NCBI RefSeq assembly: GCF_016773205.1
Contig: NZ_JAETWB010000003.1
Coordinates: 248,001 to 312,000, forward strand
DNA length: 64,000 bases
Origin: Belnapia arida
GTDB taxonomy: Bacteria; Pseudomonadota; Alphaproteobacteria; Acetobacterales; Acetobacteraceae
Direction: 5' to 3'
Under the pieces are notes generated by a model. The model saw only the letters and a program-made list of their open reading frames with translations, had not been told where the DNA came from and ran no database searches. Below are positions 49,552 through 57,635 of this stretch, piece after piece. A program made the position numbers and the translations under genes. Every line of letters begins with the position of its first letter. Positions within the stretch are counted from its first letter, which is position 1.

Positions 49552-50379
49552 TCAGCGCCGCTGCGGCCCTGCCTCGTTCAACGCCAGGTTCTGCTGTGCG
49601 AGGTCGGCGGTGGGGCTGTCTGGGGCGAGGGCGACCGCCCGCTGCCAATCCGCCTTCGCCCCGGCGGTGTCGCCCTTGATCTGGCGGATGATGCCCCGCT
49701 CCAGCAAAGCCTCCGCATTGTCGGGGACGAGGGCCAGCGCCTGTCCGATATCCTCCGCTGCCTGGTCCACCCGGTCGAGATGCCGGTTCGCCACCGCCCG
49801 GAACACCCAGGCCTCCGCTCGCTGCGGGTCTAGCGCCACCACCCGGTTGAGGTCGTCCATCGCATCGGCGTAGCGCCTGAGTGTCCCGAGCGCGACCGCC
49901 CGGTCGAGCATCAGGTCGGCATCATCGGGCATCAGCGTCAGCCCCATGGTGGCGGCGCCATAGGCCCGCCCGGTCTCGCCCGCCATCATCCAGGCCTGCC
50001 CCGCCTGTGCGAAGATCGAGGCCCGCGTCGCCGCACTCGCCCGGCTCGCCCGGCCGAGCCCCTCCAACCGTTCCGCCGCCCGCTCCGCCTCGCCCGCGGC
50101 CAGCAGGGCAAGGGCGCCGCAATGCCGCGCCCCCTCGCCACCGCCGCCGACTTCCCAGCTTTCGGCGAAATTCCGCGCCTCGACCAGGTCGGTCCGCACC
50201 AGCCCGAGGCATCGCTCGTATTCCGGCCCCTCGGCGAGGCGCGGCACATCCGGCGGCAAGGGGAGGGGTTCGGTCGCCGCTTCCGCCGGCGCCCGCAGAG
50301 CGAGCCAACCGGTGCCGCCCGCGCCCGCCACCAGGCCGGCGGCCAACAGGGCCAGGAGAACAGGGGAGGCAGGCTTCAC
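49552..50379 (-). CDS. TPR-repeat protein, membrane-anchored or periplasmic
   Basis: A 275-residue protein. A hydrophobic N-terminus (VLLALLAAGLVAGAGGTGWLAL) acts as signal or anchor. From about residue 110 there are at least three TPR units: AQAGQAWMMAGETGRAYGAATMG, ADAMDDLNRVVALDPQRAEAW and EDIGQALALVPDNAEALLERG, each with the small-large residue pattern of the repeat. No enzymatic motif is seen. It diverges from the SDR gene with 46 bases between starts and probably scaffolds protein contacts in the envelope. Confidence 0.82.
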   Translation of the reverse strand: MKPASPVLLALLAAGLVAGAGGTGWLALRAPAEAATEPLPLPPDVPRLAEGPEYERCLGLVRTDLVEARNFAESWEVGGGGEGARHCGALALLAAGEAERAAERLEGLGRASRASAATRASIFAQAGQAWMMAGETGRAYGAATMGLTLMPDDADLMLDRAVALGTLRRYADAMDDLNRVVALDPQRAEAWVFRAVANRHLDRVDQAAEDIGQALALVPDNAEALLERGIIRQIKGDTAGAKADWQRAVALAPDSPTADLAQQNLALNEAGPQRR

Positions 50380-50425
50380 GCCGAGCAGTCTAGCCGCCCG
50401 CCCCGGGCCACGCCAGATAGGCCGG

Positions 50426-51274
50426 ATGACCGAACCGACCCCACCTCATCTCCTGATCGCCGGCCTCGGCTACAGCGGCGCGGCCGTGGCGCGGGAGGCG
50501 GCTCGGCTCGGCTTCCGCGTCACCGGCACCAGCCGCACCCCGTCCAGCCCCGGGATCATCCCCTTCGCCGCCGCCGGCGAGGCCCTGGCCTCCGCCACCC
50601 ACCTCCTCGTCACCGCCGCACCGGGGGAGGCGGGAGACCCCGTCCTCGCCGCCCATGCGGCCGCCCTGGCCGCCGCCCCCGCCCTGCGCTGGATCGGCTA
50701 CCTCTCGACGACCGGCGTCTACGGCGACCGCGCCGGCGGCTGGGTCGACGAGGCGACGCCCCCCGCGCCCGGCCAGGACCGCAGCCGCCGCCGGCTCGAA
50801 GCCGAAGACGCCTGGCGCGCCGCCGCAGGGCGCCGCGCCCTCGACATCTTCCGCGTCGGCGGCATCTACGGCCCCGGCCGCAGCGCCATCGAGGAGGTCC
50901 GCGCCGGCACCGCCCGCCGCACGCTGAAGCCCGGCCATGCCTTCAGCCGCATCCACCGCGACGACATCGCCCTCGCCGTCGCCGCCGCGCTCCGCCAGTC
51001 CCCGGCCCCGGGCGTGCGCATCCTCCACCTGGTCGATGACGAACCCGCCGAGAGCGCCCTCGTGACGGAGGAGGCCGCCCGCCTCCTCGGCATCCCCCCG
51101 CCGCCCGCGGTGCCCTACGAGGACGCCGCCCGCAGCATGTCCCCCATGGGCCGCAGCTTCTGGACCGAGAACCGCCGCGTGGCGAATGCGCAGACCAAGG
51201 CGGTGCTCGGCATCGCCTGGCGCTACCCGACCTATCGCGAGGGGCTGGCCGCTATTCTACGCGGCGAGGATTGA
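50426..51274 (+). CDS. NAD-dependent epimerase-like SDR protein (YeeZ-like)
   Basis: A 282-residue extended-SDR-like protein. LLIAGLGYSGAAVAREAARLG is the nucleotide loop, IGYLSTTGVYGDRAGGWVDE the conserved active-site strand, and DIFRVGGIYGPGRSAIEEV and FSRIHRDDIALAVAAAL the later signatures. The usual YxxxK pair is not clear: the Tyr of GVYGDR is present, but the following Lys position is Arg-rich (SRRRLEAED), as in YeeZ/SDR_a5 members. The function of that group is unsettled. GCCGGATG starts at 50426. Confidence 0.84.
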   Translation: MTEPTPPHLLIAGLGYSGAAVAREAARLGFRVTGTSRTPSSPGIIPFAAAGEALASATHLLVTAAPGEAGDPVLAAHAAALAAAPALRWIGYLSTTGVYGDRAGGWVDEATPPAPGQDRSRRRLEAEDAWRAAAGRRALDIFRVGGIYGPGRSAIEEVRAGTARRTLKPGHAFSRIHRDDIALAVAAALRQSPAPGVRILHLVDDEPAESALVTEEAARLLGIPPPPAVPYEDAARSMSPMGRSFWTENRRVANAQTKAVLGIAWRYPTYREGLAAILRGED

Positions 51275-51601
51275 GAGATCGGCCGTCATGCCACCGCCCG
51301 TGCATCCAACGCCGATGGACGGGAGGCCATGCGACGCGCGACCGGGATCGGCAGCGCCACGCCCAATCCAGCCTTGACGAGGCCCTGGATCCGATCAGGC
51401 AATGGCCGCATCTTGTCCGGCAAGACGGCGTTCTTTACTGACATGCAAAGCCGATGACGAGCACTCGTAGCTTGTGCCTCGGAAGGCAGGCAATCGGGTG
51501 AACTCGCAACAATTAGGAGCCTCCATGCCGGCCGATGGCCGCCTGCGCTGAGGTTTCCGGACGGCGGCAAGAACGCGCCGTCCATCATGAGGGAGGATGC
51601 C
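51275..51601. other. 327-base stretch without a convincing gene
   Basis: Between the SDR gene and a binding-protein gene. The only coding hint is a minus-strand ORF at 51286-51444 (52 codons) with KAGLGVALPIPVARRM, which vaguely resembles a LysR effector-domain end; it could be a relic or a small protein. Bases 51430-51530 are less GC-rich than the neighbourhood and may hold a promoter for the downstream uptake genes. Confidence 0.4.
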
Positions 51602-52399
51602 ATGCCCTGCGGACCACCGGACGGCACCATGCGCCGCACGCTGCTGCTCGGTGCCGTGGCGCTGCCCCTCTTCACCCGCCCCGCCGCCGCGGCGGACCTC
51701 GTCGTCTTCTCCTCCGGCGGACTCAACGCCGCCTATCTGATGCTGGTGCCGGAGTTCCAGCGCGCGACCGGGCACGGCCTCACATCCATCGGCGCGTCCT
51801 CCATGGGCGCCGCCCCGGACGCGATCCCCCAACGCCTCGCCCGCGGCGAGCCCGCCGACGTGCTCCTCCTCGCCGAGGGCGGCCTTGCCCCGCTCGAAGC
51901 CCGCGGCTTCGTCCGCCCTGGCAGCCGCGTGGACATCGCACGCTCCCTCATCGGCGCCTGCGTACGGGAGGGCACGCCGAAGCCCGACATCTCCACCCCC
52001 GATGCCTTCCGCCAGACGCTCCTGAACGCCGCCTCCATCGCCTATTCCGCCTCCGCGAGCGGCGTCTACATCGAGAACGAGATGTTCCGCCGCCTCGGCA
52101 TCCATGACCAGGTCATGCCGAAGGCGCGCCGCATCCTCTCGGAACGCGTCGCCGCCGTCGTCGCGCGCGGCGAAGCGGAACTGGGCTTCCAGCAGGTCAG
52201 CGAGATCGTCACCGTTCCCGGCATCGCCTATCTCGGGACAATCCCGGAAGACGTGCAGAAGCCCACGATCTTCTGCGCCGTCGTCACCGCGAACACCCGG
52301 CAGCCGGAGGCCGCGCAGGCCCTGATCCGCTTTCTCGCCTCGCCCGAGGCGGCCTCCGCGCTGCGCCGGACGGGACTGGAACCGCTGGCCCGGAATTGA
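51602..52399 (+). CDS. Periplasmic substrate-binding protein, ModA-like fold
   Basis: A 265-residue exported receptor. After a twin-arginine-like or Sec signal (MRRTLLLGAVALPLF, ending RPAAAA) the mature part begins DLVVFSSGGLNAAYLML. That is the type II binding-protein start seen in ModA-like proteins, and EPADVLLLAEGGLAPLEARG, IAYSASASGVYIENEMF and GEAELGFQQVSEIV follow the same order. The molybdate-specific Ser pattern is not strict, so an organic anion ligand is just as possible. GGAGG ahead of ATG 51602 decides the start. A Bug receptor gene follows at once. Confidence 0.83.
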   Translation: MPCGPPDGTMRRTLLLGAVALPLFTRPAAAADLVVFSSGGLNAAYLMLVPEFQRATGHGLTSIGASSMGAAPDAIPQRLARGEPADVLLLAEGGLAPLEARGFVRPGSRVDIARSLIGACVREGTPKPDISTPDAFRQTLLNAASIAYSASASGVYIENEMFRRLGIHDQVMPKARRILSERVAAVVARGEAELGFQQVSEIVTVPGIAYLGTIPEDVQKPTIFCAVVTANTRQPEAAQALIRFLASPEAASALRRTGLEPLARN

Positions 52400-52443
52400 A
52401 CGCCATCCCGCCAACGGCCAGCGCCACATTCAAGGGCTCCATC

Positions 52444-53424
52444 ATGCAGCACCTCATCCCATCCCGCCGCAACCTCGTTGCCCTGGCAGGCGCCGCCCTG
52501 TTGCCCGCGCCCGCGGTCCAGGCCCAGCGCAGCTTTCCCAACCGCCCCATCCGCCTCATCGTTGCCTTCGCGCCAGGCGGCAATTCCGACACGCTCGCGC
52601 GGCTGATCACCGGAAGGATGGCGGCGGTCCTGGGCCAGAACATCGTCGTCGACAATCGCGGCGGCGCCGGCGGCACGCTCGCGGCCGGCGCGGTCGCCTC
52701 CGCCCCCGCGGATGGGCACACCCTGCTGTTCGACGCGGCCTCCTTTGTCGTCGCGCAATTCGTCCACCGCACCACGCCCTTCAATTACGAGCGTGACTTC
52801 GCGCCCGTCGGCATGATCGCGGAGGTGCCCTACATCCTTGCCGCGCCGGCGAACGGCGGCATGCGGACCCTCAAGGATGTCCTCGACAAGGCTCGCGCCG
52901 ACCGCGACGGCATCTCCTACGGCACGCCGGGCGTCGGCAGCCCGGGTCATCTCGCCGGCGTGCTGCTTGCGCACCGCGCGGGGGTGAAGCTTGAGCACAT
53001 CCCCTATCGCGGCGGGGCGGAAGTCGCGCGTGACCTCGCCGCTGGAACGCTGCCTGCCGGCATCCTGACTGCGAACTCCCTCAATCCCGTCGTCCAGGGC
53101 GGGCGCGCGGTCCCCATCGCCGTCACGAGCGCGCGGCGCGGCGGCATCCCCGGCATTCCGACGATCGCCGAATCCGGCATTCCCGATTTCGACATCACGA
53201 GCTGGAATGCGATCTTCTGTCGCAGTGGCACGCCAGAGGAGGCGCGCCAACGCCTGGAAGCAGCGATCAACGCCGCGACATCCGACGCCGAGGTGAAGGC
53301 CCGCTTCACCGAGATCGGCGCCGAGGCAACCGCCGCCGAGCCCGCCCGCCTTGGCGAGCGGCTGGTCCGCGAGCGGGCCTTGATCCAGCAACTCGTCCGC
53401 GACACCGGAATCAGCCTGGGCTGA
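52444..53424 (+). CDS. Bug/TctC-type tripartite tricarboxylate transporter binding protein
   Basis: A 326-residue solute receptor. The signal is PSRRNLVALAGAALLPAP ending VQAQ. The mature start has RPIRLIVAFAPGGNSDTLAR, then VDNRGGAGGTLAAGAVA, YGTPGVGSPGHLAGVLL, HIPYRGGAEVARDL and PTIAESGIPDFDITSW, all Bug hallmarks. An in-frame TTG at 52396 overlaps the previous gene, but ATG 52444 sits directly before the signal peptide. With the ModA-like gene before it and a hydrolase pair converging after it, uptake of an aromatic or dicarboxylic compound is plausible but unproven. Confidence 0.9.
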   Translation: MQHLIPSRRNLVALAGAALLPAPAVQAQRSFPNRPIRLIVAFAPGGNSDTLARLITGRMAAVLGQNIVVDNRGGAGGTLAAGAVASAPADGHTLLFDAASFVVAQFVHRTTPFNYERDFAPVGMIAEVPYILAAPANGGMRTLKDVLDKARADRDGISYGTPGVGSPGHLAGVLLAHRAGVKLEHIPYRGGAEVARDLAAGTLPAGILTANSLNPVVQGGRAVPIAVTSARRGGIPGIPTIAESGIPDFDITSWNAIFCRSGTPEEARQRLEAAINAATSDAEVKARFTEIGAEATAAEPARLGERLVRERALIQQLVRDTGISLG

Positions 53425-53508
53425 ACGCACGGGCGCGGCGGATACCGCCGTCCGTCCCGCGCGGATGATGCGATCTGATCGGCGTTTGCCCCGACGGAGG
53501 GATCGGGC

Positions 53509-53526
53509 CGGGCCTGCCAAGGCCCG
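53509..53526. terminator. Hairpin between convergent genes
   Basis: CGGGCCT (53509-53515), loop GCCA, AGGCCCG (53520-53526), just past the Bug gene and seven bases from the end of the hydrolase gene. There is no T run; a weak or factor-assisted terminator. Confidence 0.4.
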
Positions 53527-53532
53527 CCCCAT

Positions 53533-54279
53533 TCACCCCCCGGCCACCTCCGCCACTACCCGCCGCAACAACCCCAGATCCTGCTCCCGCGACAGCCGGT
53601 GGTCGCCATCCTTCACCAGCACCACATGCACGTCGTCGCCGGTCACCGTTTCCGCGATCCTGAGCGCCGTCTCCCACGGCACATCCGGGTCCCGTTGCCC
53701 CTGCAGCAGCCGCACCGGCACATCGAGCGGGAAGGGTGCATCGAGCACCAGCTGCCGCCTCCCATCCTGCAGCAGCCCCTGCGTGATGGGGTAGGGGTCG
53801 CCATAGGCACTCGGCCGATGCCACACCCCCGTCGCATCCAACGCGGCCCGCGCCTCCCCCGTCAGCGCCGCCTCGATCCGCAGGGTGAAGTCCGGCGCCG
53901 CCGCCACGCCGACGAAGCCCGCCACCAGCTCCGGCCTTCGCCGCGCCAGCAGCAGCGAGATCCACCCGCCCATCGAGGACCCGACCAGCACCTGCGGCCC
54001 CTCGGCCAGCGCCCCGATCGCCGCCTCCGCATCCGCCGCCCAGCGCCCGATGCACCCGGCTTCGAAGTCGCCCCCGCTCGCCCCATGCCCCGAATAGTCG
54101 AAGCGCAGGAAGGCCCGCCCCGTCTCCGCGCAGAAGGCAGCCAGCTCCTCCGCCTTCGTCCCCGTCATGTCGCTGCGGAACCCGCCGAGGAACACCACCC
54201 CCGGCCCCCGTCCCGCGACGCGCCGCCAGGCCAGCTCCACCCCGTCCCCGCGGTCGAGTCGCCCGCTCTCCTCCCTCAT
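53533..54279 (-). CDS. Alpha/beta hydrolase
   Basis: A 248-residue hydrolase. VVFLGGFRSDMTGTKAEEL supplies the oxyanion loop, FLRFDYSGHGASGGDF the second strand-turn, VLVGSSMGGWISLLLA the nucleophile elbow with Ser, RLLQGQRDPDVPWETAL the acidic residue and KDGDHRLS the catalytic His. A longer frame runs through the upstream gene but has no sense there; the start at 54279 overlaps the stop of the fumarylacetoacetase-type gene by four bases. Together they may cleave ring-opened or ester intermediates. Resembles human ABHD10-like depalmitoylase/esterases. Confidence 0.88.
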   Translation of the reverse strand: MREESGRLDRGDGVELAWRRVAGRGPGVVFLGGFRSDMTGTKAEELAAFCAETGRAFLRFDYSGHGASGGDFEAGCIGRWAADAEAAIGALAEGPQVLVGSSMGGWISLLLARRRPELVAGFVGVAAAPDFTLRIEAALTGEARAALDATGVWHRPSAYGDPYPITQGLLQDGRRQLVLDAPFPLDVPVRLLQGQRDPDVPWETALRIAETVTGDDVHVVLVKDGDHRLSREQDLGLLRRVVAEVAGG

Positions 54280-55445
54280 GCCCGCGGCAGCCCGCGCCGC
54301 GCCAGGTTCCCCATCAGCGCCCCCGCCCCGAAGGTCCAGGGCGGGCATGCATCCGTCCGGTCCACCTCGTTGACCAGCGCCCCGAGCCGCGCCGAGGCGA
54401 TCCGCACCACGTCGCCCGGATGATGGGTGAAGCCCTGGCCCGCCGCGCCGCGGTCCTTGCCCGGCGAGAAGGGCGTGCCGAGGAACAGCACCGCGCCGTC
54501 GGGATACTGGTGATGCGGCCCGATGAGCTGATCCACCACCTCCGTCGGGTCGCGGCTGATCGAGCCCACCGCCCCGGTCTCCTCCAGCCGGAATCCGTCC
54601 CGCCCCTCGATGGTCAGCGCGATCTCGGCACGCCTGACATCCTCCAGCGTGAAGCCGCCGTCGAACAGCCGCAGCACCGGCCCGAGCGCGCAGGCCGCGT
54701 TGTTGTCCTTGGCGCGGCCGAGCAGCAGCGCGGAGCGCCCCTCGACATCGCGTAGGTTCACGTCGTTGCCGAGCATCGCGCCGAGGATGGCGCCGCGAGC
54801 ATTGACCGCCAGCACCACCTCGGGCTCCGGGTTGCTCCACTCGCTCGTCGGATGAACGCCGATCTTCGCGCCCACGCCGACCGAGGCCATCGGCTGGCAC
54901 TTGCTGAAGATTTCCGCATCCGGCCCGATCCCGACCTCGAGGTACTGGCTCCACCAGCCGCGCTCGACCAGCGCCGCCTTCAGCCGCATCGCCTCCGCGC
55001 TGCCCGGCCTGACGGCGGAGAGCTCGTCGCCGATGATCCCCCGCACCTCGGCCCGCACCGCCTCCGCCTGGCTCGCATCGCCGCGGCAGCGCTCCTCGAT
55101 CACCCGCTCCAGCATGCTCCGCACATAGGTCACGCCGCAGGCCTTCACCGCCTGCAGGTCGATGGGCGCCAGCAGCCACGGCTTCGCCGCGTCCCGCGCC
55201 GCATGGTGGCTGTTGGCGAGCACCGCCGGCAGGTCGAGCGGCACCGGCACGCCGCGGTTGCGGATCGCCGCCACCGGGTCCGCCTCGTTCAGCCAGGCGC
55301 TCACTGTGCCGAAGGCCGGCGTCATGTCGAAGGCCGCGCCGTTGAGCAGGCCGATGGCGCTCGGCCCCTCCGCCGTCATGATCCGCGCCGCATAGGCCCC
55401 GTTCGGCCAGTCCTGCGGCAGGGCCGTGTTGTCCAGGCGCATCAT
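54276..55445 (-). CDS. Fumarylacetoacetate hydrolase family protein
   Basis: A 389-residue protein of the FAH superfamily. VKACGVTYVRSMLERVIEE starts the catalytic region, and the metal ligands fit EWSNPEPEVVLAVNARG (E-x-E) and GAMLGNDVNLRDVEGRSALLLGRAKDNNAA (Asp, Lys). DEVVDQLIGP-like and VLFLGTPFSPGKDRG blocks follow. The N-terminal 95 residues match the longer FAH type that includes 2-keto-3-deoxy sugar acid lyases/dehydratases. It would cleave a C-C bond or hydrate a diketo acid. It overlaps the hydrolase downstream and lies divergent from the lipoprotein gene. Confidence 0.88.
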   Translation of the reverse strand: MMRLDNTALPQDWPNGAYAARIMTAEGPSAIGLLNGAAFDMTPAFGTVSAWLNEADPVAAIRNRGVPVPLDLPAVLANSHHAARDAAKPWLLAPIDLQAVKACGVTYVRSMLERVIEERCRGDASQAEAVRAEVRGIIGDELSAVRPGSAEAMRLKAALVERGWWSQYLEVGIGPDAEIFSKCQPMASVGVGAKIGVHPTSEWSNPEPEVVLAVNARGAILGAMLGNDVNLRDVEGRSALLLGRAKDNNAACALGPVLRLFDGGFTLEDVRRAEIALTIEGRDGFRLEETGAVGSISRDPTEVVDQLIGPHHQYPDGAVLFLGTPFSPGKDRGAAGQGFTHHPGDVVRIASARLGALVNEVDRTDACPPWTFGAGALMGNLARRGLPRA

Positions 55446-55694
55446 TCATCCTCTCCCTGATTGCCGGCCAGTCTAGCCGCCCCGGCGCCGGCGCGAAGCC
55501 CCACCCGCGCAACGGGTCGGAACCCCGCGCCCCGCGAGGCTTTGCCGCCGCGACGCATGGAGGAGGGTAGGGGAAGGCATGACACGCACCGCCCCGGTAC
55601 CCGCCCTCCGCCTGACGCGCCTGTCACCATCCGGCCCGCAACCCGAACGACACGGCAGCGTTTCGGCCATGCTCAACCGACAGTCGAAGGACCG

Positions 55695-56972
55695 ATGTCC
55701 GGATATCTGCGCCGCCTGTTCGCCCTCCTGGCCGCCATCCTGTCCTCGCTGAGCCTCGCCGCTTGCGGCACGGTCGATTTCAGCCGCCCCGGCATCGCCG
55801 ATCCGGAAGCCGGCTACGCCGCCGCTTTCCCCTGGTACGCCGAGTTCTGCGCCCTGTCTCAGATCAGGAAGCGCCCCGGCTTCGGCGCCGAGATCCGGGG
55901 CGATATCGGCGGCCATGCGGTGCTCTACCTCAACGGCGCCTGCCGCGGCCCCGACGGCACCCTCATCCCCTGCGACACGCCCGGCGCCGGGCCCGAGGGT
56001 GGCGTTGGCCTCTCGATGAACGCGCATTTCCGCAATGCCAAATGGGTCGCCATCCCCGGCCGCGACTTCTTCTTCGAGGGCAATCTCCGCCCCGGCGAGA
56101 CGCTGACCCGCGCCCGCTATGCCGAGGTCCTGGCCGAGGCCCGCAGCCTCGGCCTCTATGATGGCGTTGCCTTCCATGACGCGGCCATGACTAAGGCGCC
56201 GCCTGGCCTGCCGCCCGAGGCGGCGAAGTACGAGGTTTCCATCGCCACCGACTATGCCGTCGGCCTCGGCCGCGGCCGCTACTGCGCGCGGGCGCCGATG
56301 ACGCGGGCGCAGATGCTCTCGATGATCGCCTTCCTCAATGCCGAGAACGCGCCCTACCGCCGCGGCGAGCGGGAATTCCACTGGTCGCTCTTCCAGGACA
56401 ACTGCATCCACCTGGCGCACAACGCCCTCGCCGCCGCCGGATTCTGGCGCCGCTGGCCGACGCACAGGCCGCTGCCGCTCGCCATCCTCGACTTCCCGGT
56501 GCCGAAGAACGAGTTCGTCAACCTCATGCGACGCGGCAACGATGCCACGCTGCTCGACCCGGAAGCCGCCTTCGCGGACCCCGCCGCCCGCCGCGCCGTG
56601 CTCGATTTCGGCACGCTGCCCGTCCGCCCCGGCGCCATCGCCCTCAGCGCCCCCGCCTGGCCGGCGAACGCGGTCTACGAGACCGAACTCGGCCTCGTCT
56701 TCTACGACGAGCCGACCCTTGGCCCCTACCGCCACTGGCTCGCCGAGATCCTGGCGACGCCCCGCCAGCACGCGCTGGAGCCCAACCTTCACTGGTATGC
56801 CGCCCGCCTGCACCGGCTGCGCGAGGAACGCCGCCCGCTGCCGCCGGAGATGGCCGATTTCGGCGACCGGTTCTACGCTGCCCTCGACCGCGAACTGGCC
56901 GGCATCGACAGGCGGCTCGAGCGCCTCCGCGCCGCTCGCACGACCCCGGCCACCGGCCTCGCGCTCCGCTGA
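55695..56972 (+). CDS. Putative lipoprotein with a conserved Cys-His motif, unknown function
   Basis: A 425-residue protein. FALLAAILSSLSLAACGT gives a lipoprotein signal with the lipobox LAAC (Cys 23). I do not recognise the whole protein. The segment HWSLFQDNCIHLAHNALAAAGFW (about residues 228-250, shown here in part: QDNCIHLAHN) has a Cys followed by two His and a small-residue helix, similar to papain-like or NlpC/P60-type cores and DUF4105-like proteins. Upstream, YEVSIATDYAVGLGRG is a beta-rich block. The last 60 residues are Arg/Leu-rich helices. A lipid-anchored hydrolase is possible; evidence is weak. Confidence 0.7.
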   Translation: MSGYLRRLFALLAAILSSLSLAACGTVDFSRPGIADPEAGYAAAFPWYAEFCALSQIRKRPGFGAEIRGDIGGHAVLYLNGACRGPDGTLIPCDTPGAGPEGGVGLSMNAHFRNAKWVAIPGRDFFFEGNLRPGETLTRARYAEVLAEARSLGLYDGVAFHDAAMTKAPPGLPPEAAKYEVSIATDYAVGLGRGRYCARAPMTRAQMLSMIAFLNAENAPYRRGEREFHWSLFQDNCIHLAHNALAAAGFWRRWPTHRPLPLAILDFPVPKNEFVNLMRRGNDATLLDPEAAFADPAARRAVLDFGTLPVRPGAIALSAPAWPANAVYETELGLVFYDEPTLGPYRHWLAEILATPRQHALEPNLHWYAARLHRLREERRPLPPEMADFGDRFYAALDRELAGIDRRLERLRAARTTPATGLALR

Positions 56973-57054
56973 CAGGCTGCCCCATGCGGAGTTGACGCCG
57001 CGCCCGGCACCGAGCCTTGTGCTGCCGGCGCCAGGGTTCAGCGGAGGGCACGAC

Positions 57055-57549
57055 ATGGAGATCAGGCCAGTGCGGAAGGGGGATGCCCTTGCCCTCGCCG
57101 AGCTGCTCAACGCGATCATCGCGCGCGGCGGGACGACCGCCCTGGAGGAACCCTTCACCCCCGAGGCCCTGGCCGACGCCCTGCTGGCCGGCTCCGGCGT
57201 GATCTGCTGCTTCGTCGCCCAGGAGGAGGATGGCAGCCTGGCGGGCTTCCAATCCCTCCTCCGCTCCGATGGCCTGCCGGCCGGCATCGGCGACATCGCC
57301 ACCTTCAGCCGCGTCGGGCGGGTGCAGAAGGGAACGGGCTCGCGGCTCTTCGCGGCAACGCGCCAAGCCGCCGCGGAGCGGGGATTGTCAGCCATCAACG
57401 CGACCATCCGCGCCGACAATGCCGGCGGCCTGGCCTTCTACGCACGGCTGGGCTTCGAGGATCACGCCATCAGCCCTGCGGTGCCACTGCGCGACGGCAC
57501 TCCCGTCGGCCGGGTCAGCAAGCGCTACAGCCTGGGGGCCGCAGCCTGA
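57055..57549 (+). CDS. GNAT family N-acetyltransferase
   Basis: A 164-residue GNAT-fold protein. MEIRPVRKGDALALAELLN is the family start, IGDIATFSRVGRVQKGTGSRLFAATRQAA carries the acetyl-CoA pyrophosphate loop (VGRVQKGTGSRL, a Q/R-x-x-G-x-G/A variant), and NAGGLAFYARLGFEDH is the C-terminal motif. GGAGGGCACGAC precedes the ATG at 57055. The amine substrate is unknown. It sits alone between the lipoprotein and amidase genes. Confidence 0.88.
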   Translation: MEIRPVRKGDALALAELLNAIIARGGTTALEEPFTPEALADALLAGSGVICCFVAQEEDGSLAGFQSLLRSDGLPAGIGDIATFSRVGRVQKGTGSRLFAATRQAAAERGLSAINATIRADNAGGLAFYARLGFEDHAISPAVPLRDGTPVGRVSKRYSLGAAA

Positions 57550-57635
57550 CATCCGCCCAGCCGGCTGCGCCAGTCGCCCTGGCCCGGGCTTTGCCTTACC
57601 CTATCCCCGCTGGGGCATGAGTTGGGGCACGGACG

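Noticed and set aside
51286-51444. 52-codon minus-strand ORF as a real gene
   Set aside because: Too short and too weakly similar to anything; described only as part of the gap.
53533-55512. A single 659-codon minus-strand protein covering hydrolase and fumarylacetoacetase regions
   Set aside because: Only its last 248 codons make sense (hydrolase). The upstream part is out of frame with the real FAH gene, and the ATGA overlap at 54276-54279 separates two genes.
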